Shown here: positions 1 through 3,947 of the stretch, piece by piece
Numbering within the stretch: position 1 is the first letter of the stretch
Layout of the letters: each line of letters begins with the position of its first letter
Source: Bacteroidota bacterium
Lineage (GTDB): Bacteria; Bacteroidota; Bacteroidia; Chitinophagales; Chitinophagaceae
Assembly: GCA_028876035.1 (NCBI GenBank)
Contig: JAGWTK010000278.1
Location: 1 to 5,738, forward strand
Reading direction: 5' to 3'
DNA length: 5,738 nt
The notes under the pieces: model-generated
The model's input: the letters and a program-made list of their open reading frames with translations, nothing else
Told to the model about the DNA's origin: nothing
Database searches by the model: none
Made by a program: the position numbers and the translations under genes

Positions 1-85
1 GGAAATTTCTTTCGGCCAATACTTGTAACATTTTGGTGCCTACCAGGCCGGTAGCGCCTACCACTGCAACTTTTAGCTGTTTCAT
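1..85 (-). CDS. asd: Aspartate-semialdehyde dehydrogenase, N-terminal fragment (cut by window edge)
   Basis: Only the first 28 codons are in the window, read leftward from the ATG whose complement is at 83-85. The peptide begins MKQLKVAVVGATGLVGTKML and continues QVLAERNF. It shows the beta strand plus GATGLVG dinucleotide-binding loop (residues about 10-16) of the NADP Rossmann fold. The following helix ending in ERNF is typical of Asd rather than of ArgC, whose N-terminus usually reads GxxGYTG. Asd reduces aspartyl phosphate to aspartate semialdehyde in the cytoplasm, the branch point to lysine/diaminopimelate, threonine, isoleucine and methionine. The gene is preceded by about 185 nt of leader containing a promoter, a leader peptide and a terminator (separate entries), so attenuation control is likely. 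The family assignment rests on a short fragment; another GAPDH-like oxidoreductase is possible but less likely. Confidence 0.75.
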   Translation of the reverse strand, partial: MKQLKVAVVGATGLVGTKMLQVLAERNF

Positions 86-101
86 AATGCTTGTTTTGCT
101 G

Positions 102-121
102 ACCGGCTGGTGCTAACCGGT
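102..121 (-). other. Hairpin in the asd 5' untranslated region
   Basis: On the minus strand ACCGGTT (121-115) can pair with AGCCGGT (108-102), giving 7 bp with one G-U wobble around a 6-nt loop. It ends 16 nt upstream of the asd ATG and has no T-run after it, so it is not a terminator. It might influence translation initiation or protect the mRNA end after read-through. This is only a pairing seen by eye. Confidence 0.35.
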
Positions 122-146
122 TTTGCTGTTTTGATTTTTAGGTGAC

Positions 147-175
147 AAAAAAAAAGCCCCGCTGTTGAGCGGGAC
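147..175 (-). terminator. Intrinsic terminator inside the asd leader (attenuator)
   Basis: The minus strand reads GTCCCGCT (175-168), loop CAAC, AGCGGGGC (163-156), then nine T residues (155-147). The stem is 8 bp with one T-G wobble, mostly G-C. The plus strand has no T-run after the hairpin, so it acts only toward asd. No minus-strand gene ends here: the nearest gene to the right starts at 375 on the plus strand. The terminator therefore lies between the asd promoter and asd itself, the position of an attenuator rather than an end-of-operon terminator. Confidence 0.85.
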
Positions 176-221
176 CTGAATATGCTTGTGTAGTTACAAA
201 ACGATTATTCACCTCCCGCCC
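167..221 (-). promoter_or_regulatory. Candidate antiterminator pairing in the asd leader
   Basis: On the minus strand GGGCGGGA (221-214) is complementary to TCCCGCTC (174-167), giving 8 bp with one G-U wobble across a 39-nt loop. The downstream arm takes up seven of the eight bases of the terminator's 5' arm, so the two structures exclude each other. The upstream arm lies in the last codons of the leader ORF, just before its TGA. A ribosome at the stop codon would mask it, while one stalled at the upstream Lys codons would leave it free. Confidence 0.6.
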
Positions 222-268
222 GCGGAATGTTTCTTAATACGTTTTGTAAACTTACTGGTCTGTTTCAT
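209..268 (-). CDS. asd leader peptide, 19 aa, Lys/Thr-rich
   Basis: A short ORF on the minus strand encodes MKQTSKFTKRIKKHSAGGR followed by TGA at 211-209. Five of 19 residues are Lys (2, 6, 9, 12, 13), two are Thr (4, 8) and one is Ile (11). Lysine, threonine and isoleucine are all made downstream of Asd, as expected of an attenuation leader. The ORF starts just after the -7 element, which ends at 277, and stops 33 nt before the terminator stem. Its last codons overlap the antiterminator arm. With the expected transcription start around 270-273, the 5' untranslated part would be only a few bases, so initiation may be nearly leaderless. No Shine-Dalgarno is visible. The peptide itself probably has no function; its translation is the sensor. 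Translation is inferred, not shown. Confidence 0.65.
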   Translation of the reverse strand: MKQTSKFTKRIKKHSAGGR

Positions 269-276
269 TTCGGGGC

Positions 277-307
277 CAAAAGTAACACTCCATGTTTATT
301 AAACAAA
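277..307 (-). promoter_or_regulatory. Bacteroidota-type promoter for the asd leader
   Basis: The minus strand reads TTTG (307-304), 19 nt, then TACTTTTG (284-277). This matches the Bacteroidota primary sigma consensus TTTG-N19ish-TAnnTTTG at every fixed position. It places the transcript start near 270-273 and gives a leader of about 185 nt ahead of asd. It is the best promoter match in the window. Confidence 0.75.
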
Positions 308-374
308 AAAATTCAGCGGAAAAAACAGCGGAGCCCGCACATATGCCGGCTAATTTGGGGAACAAGCATGGCCT

Positions 375-2081
375 ATGCGAACAAAACTAACAATCGTTCT
401 GGTATTGATTACAACGCTCCTGCGCGCACAACCCGCACCAGCTTATTCGGTAGTAATCGATGAGATCATGGCCGACCCTGACCCGCCTGTAGCACTTCCC
501 AATGCAGAATATGTGGAACTTCGCAATACCTCAAAAACTACCATTGACCTCCGTGGATGGCAACTGGGCGATAACAATGGCTTTGCTACCGTCCGAAACA
601 GCTTCTTACTGTCGCCCGACAGCACGGTGATCCTTTGTTCAACGAGCGCCCTGCCATTGTTGAGCGCATTCGGCCAGGCCATTGCATTGCCCAATTTCCC
701 TTCTCTGAACAATGATGGAAAGGAACTAGTTCTGCGCGCTTCCAATGGAAAGACGGTGCACGCAGTTGCTTACAGTGCAGACTGGTACCATAACCCCGCA
801 AAGAACAGCGGAGGATGGTCACTGGAGATGATTGATGTGCACAATCCCTGCAGTGGGGCTTCCAACTGGACGGCCAGTACCGACCCGAGGGGTGGCAGTC
901 CGGGTAAGATAAATGCAACCGACGGTAACAACCCCGACACTGATGCGCCAGCCTTGCTTGATGCATGGGTCCCCGACAGCCTGCATATTTTTTTGCGGTT
1001 TAGCGAAGGGCTCGACAGCAACACAGCGGCGCAGACAGCAGCCTACGATGTGCCCGGTTTAACCGTTCAGCAGGCACAGGTGATTCCGCCTTTCTTCGAC
1101 CTAGTGCTGTTAACGCTTTCAGCTCTGGTACAAAATGATCAGATATATACCATTACAACAAAAAACATAACCGACTGCGCAGGCAATACCATCGTAAACG
1201 CTTCCGCTGCAAAATGTAGCCGAACGCGATTACCGGCAGCAGCACAAGTTGTCATCAACGAAGTAATGTTCAATCCCAAACCGGATGGGTTTGACTATTT
1301 CGAAATCTACAACAGGAGTACCGCTGTCATAAACCTGAAAGATGTTTGGGTAAGCACCCGAAATGGACAGGGCAATCTTACCGCTGCGATACAGGTAAGC
1401 ACGATCGACCGGCTCCTCTTCCCCGGTGATTACCGCGTGTTCTGTGAAAATCCTTCTGCACTGCAACGACAATACCTGGTGAAATTTCCGGAAGCGATCC
1501 TGCCATTGCGCAATATGCCTTCAATGCCCGATGACAGAGGAAGCCTGGTATTACTTAACATCAACAACAAAATAATTGATGAACTGAACTACGATGCACA
1601 CTGGCAGTTTCCACTGCTTACAGAAAAGGAAGGCGTTGCACTGGAGCGGATTGATTACAACAAACCTGCACAACTTGCTTCCAACTGGCACTCCGCGGCA
1701 GAAACCGCCGGGTTTGGAACACCGGGCTATCAAAATTCGCAATACACAGCAGATGGATTGAACGAGGGAGCCATGACTGTTTATCCCAGGATTGTTTCGC
1801 CGGATAATGACGGCAATGCTGACTACTTAACGATTGCGTATCGCTTTTCGGAGCCGGGCTATGTTTGCAACATCAGCATCTTTGATCTGTCTGGTAAACC
1901 GGTGCGCTACCTTACACACAATGCACTTTGCGGCAGGGATGGAATGTTCAGGTGGGACGGACTGTCCGAACAACAACAGCCGCTGGCCATCGGTGTCTAC
2001 CTTGTTATTTGCGATGTATTCAACCTGCAGGGAAAAACACGCCGGTATAAATTTGCGGTTACACTTGCCCGCAAGTTCTAA
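375..2081 (+). CDS. Secreted protein with two lamin-tail domains and a FlgD-like C-terminal domain
   Basis: The 568-aa product starts with a Sec signal peptide: MRTK, a hydrophobic run LTIVLVLITTLL, then RAQ at about residues 17-19. Residues about 25-160 form a lamin-tail domain (VVIDEIMADP, EYVELRN, DLRGWQLGD). Residues about 189-281 resemble a bacterial Ig-like domain (FSEGLDSNTA, YTITTKNITDCAGN). Residues about 288-445 form a second lamin-tail domain (VVINEVMFNPKPD, FEIYNRS, INLKDVWVS). Both lamin-tail domains end with an SNW motif followed by a G-P-G turn. Residues about 468-565 are FlgD-Ig-like (VSPDNDGNADYLTIAYRF, ISIFDLSGKPVR, GVYLVI), a C-terminus that in this phylum can serve surface display or type IX secretion. 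The role is unknown: adhesion or envelope binding fits, and no catalytic motif is seen. No clear promoter precedes it. Confidence 0.88.
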   Translation: MRTKLTIVLVLITTLLRAQPAPAYSVVIDEIMADPDPPVALPNAEYVELRNTSKTTIDLRGWQLGDNNGFATVRNSFLLSPDSTVILCSTSALPLLSAFGQAIALPNFPSLNNDGKELVLRASNGKTVHAVAYSADWYHNPAKNSGGWSLEMIDVHNPCSGASNWTASTDPRGGSPGKINATDGNNPDTDAPALLDAWVPDSLHIFLRFSEGLDSNTAAQTAAYDVPGLTVQQAQVIPPFFDLVLLTLSALVQNDQIYTITTKNITDCAGNTIVNASAAKCSRTRLPAAAQVVINEVMFNPKPDGFDYFEIYNRSTAVINLKDVWVSTRNGQGNLTAAIQVSTIDRLLFPGDYRVFCENPSALQRQYLVKFPEAILPLRNMPSMPDDRGSLVLLNINNKIIDELNYDAHWQFPLLTEKEGVALERIDYNKPAQLASNWHSAAETAGFGTPGYQNSQYTADGLNEGAMTVYPRIVSPDNDGNADYLTIAYRFSEPGYVCNISIFDLSGKPVRYLTHNALCGRDGMFRWDGLSEQQQPLAIGVYLVICDVFNLQGKTRRYKFAVTLARKF

Positions 2082-2091
2082 CAATCACTGG

Positions 2092-3015
2092 TTAGCTCAG
2101 CTCGATATCAAAGCTTACGAGGTCAACGAACTCCTGTATTCGTCCGTCGATTTCACCTTTTGAAACATCTTTCAGGCGTTCCGGACCAAATTTCTCCACG
2201 CAGAACGACGCCATGGCAGAACCTACAATGATGGCCGTTTTCATATTGTTAAACGAAATATCGTTGGTCTTGGCCAGGTAGCCTATAAAGCCCCCGGCAA
2301 ACGTATCGCCTGCACCCGTTGGATCGAACACTTCTTCAAGTGGTAAGGCAGGTGCGAAGAATACCTGTTTTTCGTGGAAGAGCAGGGCACCGTGTTCCCC
2401 TTTTTTGATAATAAGGTATTTGGGACCCATGGTCAATATTTTGCGGGCGGCTTTTACGATGGAGAATTCCCCGCTCAGTTGTCTGGCTTCACTATCATTC
2501 ACCAGCAATACATCGGTTAGCCTGAGCGTCTCCAGCAACTGCGGCATTTTAATGTCCATCCAAAAATTCATGGTGTCCATCACGATGAGCTTAGGTCTCG
2601 GATTGAGTTGCCCGATCACCTGCTTTTGGATCACGGGATCGAGGTTACCGAGCATCAGGAATGCGGCACCCTGGTAGCTGTCGGGTATGCGGGGATTGAA
2701 ATCGGCGAGCACATTCAGGTCGGTCACCAATGTGTCCCGGCTATTCATATCGAGATGGTATTTGCCGCTCCAGAAGAAAGACTTTTTATCGGGAACCACT
2801 TCCACGCCTTCCAGTTGCACGCCCCGGCTGCGCAGTTCGTTCATTTCCTCAGCGGGAAAATCGTTGCCTACAATAGAAACCTGGTGTACCGGTTGCACAA
2901 AATAACTGGAAGCGTAAGCAACATAGGTAGCGGAGCCTCCGACAATCCGGTCGGTCTTTCCAAACGGTGTTTCAATGGCATCGAACGCCATGGTTCCTAC
3001 TGCAATGAGCGACAT
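2092..3015 (-). CDS. PfkB/ribokinase-family sugar kinase
   Basis: The 307-aa length is normal for PfkB kinases, which transfer the ATP gamma phosphate to a sugar or nucleoside hydroxyl in the cytoplasm. IVGGSATYVA (residues 24-33) is the N-terminal substrate-side GG motif. VNDSE (172-176) holds the NxxE motif tied to Mg and phosphate binding. IIKKGEHGALL (202-212) is the KGxxG strand. DPTGAGDTFAGG (231-242) is PfkB signature 2, with the anion hole GAG and catalytic base Asp237. All key residues are present, so it should be active. The substrate cannot be told from sequence; ribose, fructose-type sugars and adenosine are all phosphorylated by relatives. Its stop is 10 bp from the stop of the convergent lamin-tail gene. 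It is divergent from tetR, with a TAnnTTTG match upstream. The ATG at 3015 starts directly with MSLIAVG, the expected first beta strand, and supports this start. Confidence 0.9.
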   Translation of the reverse strand: MSLIAVGTMAFDAIETPFGKTDRIVGGSATYVAYASSYFVQPVHQVSIVGNDFPAEEMNELRSRGVQLEGVEVVPDKKSFFWSGKYHLDMNSRDTLVTDLNVLADFNPRIPDSYQGAAFLMLGNLDPVIQKQVIGQLNPRPKLIVMDTMNFWMDIKMPQLLETLRLTDVLLVNDSEARQLSGEFSIVKAARKILTMGPKYLIIKKGEHGALLFHEKQVFFAPALPLEEVFDPTGAGDTFAGGFIGYLAKTNDISFNNMKTAIIVGSAMASFCVEKFGPERLKDVSKGEIDGRIQEFVDLVSFDIELS

Positions 3016-3073
3016 AATATGAGTTTTGGTGGACCGGATCCGCCGGCAACGGTTGAAGAATTTTAAACCGGCG

Positions 3074-3081
3074 CAAACCTA
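3074..3081 (-). promoter_or_regulatory. Candidate -7 element for the kinase gene
   Basis: The minus strand reads TAGGTTTG, an exact match to TAnnTTTG, 58 nt upstream of the kinase ATG. A TTTG lies 24 nt further upstream (3109-3106), somewhat too far for a standard -33 element. The -7 match is good but the promoter as a whole is only moderate. Confidence 0.45.
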
Positions 3082-3145
3082 CGTTTTTTTACTTGCTGCA
3101 CCATGCAAATCCGGCGAAAACGAAAGGAGCGGATAAGTGTAGAAC

Positions 3146-3160
3146 TAACATTTGTTACCG
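3146..3160 (+). promoter_or_regulatory. Candidate TetR operator upstream of tetR
   Basis: TAACATTTGTTACCG contains the inverted repeat TAACA-TT-TGTTA (3146-3157). It ends 8 bp before the tetR -7 element, in the region sigma would contact. Thirteen of 15 bases match TAACATTCGTTAACG at the asnB promoter (3904-3918). A shared palindromic element at tetR's own promoter and that of its downstream neighbour fits a TetR operator. Binding is inferred. Confidence 0.45.
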
Positions 3161-3168
3161 TTAAACAC

Positions 3169-3176
3169 TAATTTTG
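3169..3176 (+). promoter_or_regulatory. Candidate -7 element for tetR
   Basis: TAATTTTG matches TAnnTTTG exactly. Transcription would start near 3181, about 14 nt before the tetR ATG at 3195. A TTTG at 3151-3154 is only 14 nt upstream, short for a -33 element, so upstream recognition is weak or depends on other contacts. Confidence 0.5.
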
Positions 3177-3194
3177 CAGCTTTAAAGGTTTACT

Positions 3195-3788
3195 ATGGCC
3201 AAAATAAGGCAGCGCAAAAACAGTACCCGCAAGGAAACAATCGTAGATACAGCTGCGCGTTTGTTCCGGGAACGTGGATTTGCGGCCACCTCCATGCGCG
3301 ATCTGGCAGAGCAGGTTGGCGTAGAAGCTGCCAGCCTCTACAACCATATTAGTTCAAAAGCAGAGATCCTGCAGGAACTTTGCTTTAAGGTAGCCAACCA
3401 GTTTATCAGCAATATCGATAAGATCGAAGCAGAAGACAGCCCCGCGATCAAAAAAATTGAAGCCATTCTCCGCTTCCACATCCGGCAAATGCTCAATCAT
3501 TACGAAGAAGTATATGTAAGCGACCGGGAATGGAAACACCTTACCGATCCCTATCTTTCAAACATTCGCAACCAGCGCCGTGTATACCGGCAGCGCATCG
3601 CCTCCATCATTGAAGAGGGCATCCGCAAAAACGAAATCAAAAAAATTGATGCGCCTACCGCCGTATTGATTATGCTGCATGCTGTTAGTGGCATTGAAAG
3701 CTGGCATCGGAGCAAACAAAAAATCTCCGGTGAAATCCTCGAAGAGAACATGATCTCCATTCTAATTGAAGGGCTGCAAAAAAAATAG
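3195..3788 (+). CDS. TetR/AcrR-family transcriptional regulator
   Basis: The 197-aa length is typical of TetR regulators, dimeric repressors released by a small-molecule ligand. The N-terminal DNA-binding domain spans residues about 11-60: TRKETIVDTAARLFRERGF is helix 1, SMRDLAEQVGV leads into the helix-turn-helix, and AASLYNHISSKAEIL contains the recognition helix and the conserved YxHxxxKxxL region. Residues about 62-197 form an all-helical ligand-binding domain. It has an Asp/Glu/Arg-rich middle (YVSDREWKHLTDPY) and a final dimerisation-type helix pair; I cannot name its ligand. The Lys/Arg-rich N-terminus (MAKIRQRKNSTRK) may add minor-groove contacts. The start at 3195 sits 18 nt after a TAnnTTTG element. 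It lies 159 bp upstream of asnB on the same strand and divergent from the kinase gene. A 15-base element shared by the tetR and asnB promoters suggests it controls both. Confidence 0.9.
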   Translation: MAKIRQRKNSTRKETIVDTAARLFRERGFAATSMRDLAEQVGVEAASLYNHISSKAEILQELCFKVANQFISNIDKIEAEDSPAIKKIEAILRFHIRQMLNHYEEVYVSDREWKHLTDPYLSNIRNQRRVYRQRIASIIEEGIRKNEIKKIDAPTAVLIMLHAVSGIESWHRSKQKISGEILEENMISILIEGLQKK

Positions 3789-3802
3789 GCAGCTTGCCCC
3801 GG

Positions 3803-3819
3803 TGAACATTTTCTGTTCA
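3803..3819. repeat. Inverted repeat TGAACA-N5-TGTTCA after tetR
   Basis: Perfect 6-bp arms flank a 5-nt spacer, beginning 14 bp after the tetR stop codon. No T-run follows on the plus strand and no mRNA-destabilising context is seen, so it is a poor intrinsic terminator. It could be a weak hairpin at the tetR mRNA end or a regulator site for asnB. Confidence 0.4.
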
Positions 3820-3822
3820 AAC

Positions 3823-3836
3823 TTGATCAAAGTCAA
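3823..3836. promoter_or_regulatory. FNR/CRP-family-like box upstream of asnB
   Basis: TTGAT-CAAA-GTCAA matches the FNR/ANR-type consensus TTGAT-N4-ATCAA at 9 of 10 fixed bases; GTCAA half-sites are common among ANR-type sites. Its centre is about 75 bp upstream of the predicted asnB transcription start, a plausible activator distance. A single 14-base match by eye is weak evidence. Confidence 0.35.
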
Positions 3837-3860
3837 TAATGATGGGTAGTTTACTAGGTG

Positions 3861-3878
3861 TAAACGATTAGTCGTTTA
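3861..3878. repeat. Inverted repeat TAAACGA-TTAG-TCGTTTA (candidate operator)
   Basis: Perfect 7-bp arms flank a 4-nt spacer whose bases, TTAG, coincide with the best candidate -33 element of the asnB promoter. It is too A/T-rich and lacks a T-run for a terminator. A homodimeric DNA-binding protein site covering the promoter is the simplest reading. Confidence 0.45.
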
Positions 3879-3899
3879 GGTGGTTAATACTTATATTTG
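3868..3899 (+). promoter_or_regulatory. Candidate promoter for asnB
   Basis: TATATTTG at 3892-3899 matches TAnnTTTG exactly. TTAG at 3868-3871, 20 nt upstream, matches the TTTG -33 element at three of four bases. Transcription would begin near 3905, leaving about 43 nt before the asnB ATG. Inverted repeats overlap both ends of this promoter. Confidence 0.55.
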
Positions 3900-3903
3900 T
3901 CAT

Positions 3904-3918
3904 TAACATTCGTTAACG
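3904..3918 (+). promoter_or_regulatory. Candidate TetR operator at the asnB transcription start
   Basis: TAACATTCGTTAACG starts 5 bp after the asnB -7 element, over the expected transcription start. It lies within the inverted repeat TTAAC-ATTC-GTTAA (3903-3916) and includes the perfect 8-bp palindrome CGTTAACG. It shares 13 of 15 bases with the element upstream of tetR. This position would block transcription initiation when occupied. Confidence 0.45.
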
Positions 3919-3947
3919 ACCCTGATTTTCCACCTCTAACTGTAGCT

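Noticed and set aside
141..212. Minus-strand ORF with GTG start at 212 (VNNRFVTTQAYSG...) running through the terminator
   Set aside because: It would need a GTG start inside GGGAGGTGA with no spacing, and it translates through the terminator stem. The upstream ATG ORF ending in TGA at 211-209 fits the promoter and attenuation geometry better.
86..307. Lysine or other metabolite riboswitch in the asd leader
   Set aside because: The leader is mostly occupied by the short ORF and two mutually exclusive helices. I see no room for or sign of the large multi-helix lysine aptamer.
351..357. TAATTTG as -7 element for the lamin-tail gene
   Set aside because: It is one base short of TAnnTTTG and there is no TTG at the right distance upstream; the promoter of this gene remains unidentified.
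227..463. 78-codon plus-strand ORF
   Set aside because: It starts inside the asd leader, overlaps the signal-peptide region of the lamin-tail gene in another frame, and its peptide has low complexity with no recognisable domain.
2608..3066. 152-codon plus-strand ORF opposite the kinase gene
   Set aside because: It is antisense to a clear PfkB gene with intact signature motifs; its peptide is rich in His and Cys as expected for a reverse-frame shadow and has no known domain.
3151..3154. TTTG as -33 element of the tetR promoter
   Set aside because: The spacing to TAATTTTG is only 14 nt, shorter than the usual range of about 17-23 nt, so it was not counted as part of the promoter.
3803..3819. 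Intrinsic terminator for tetR
   Set aside because: The hairpin is only 6 bp, A/T-rich, and is followed by AACTTGATC rather than a T-run.
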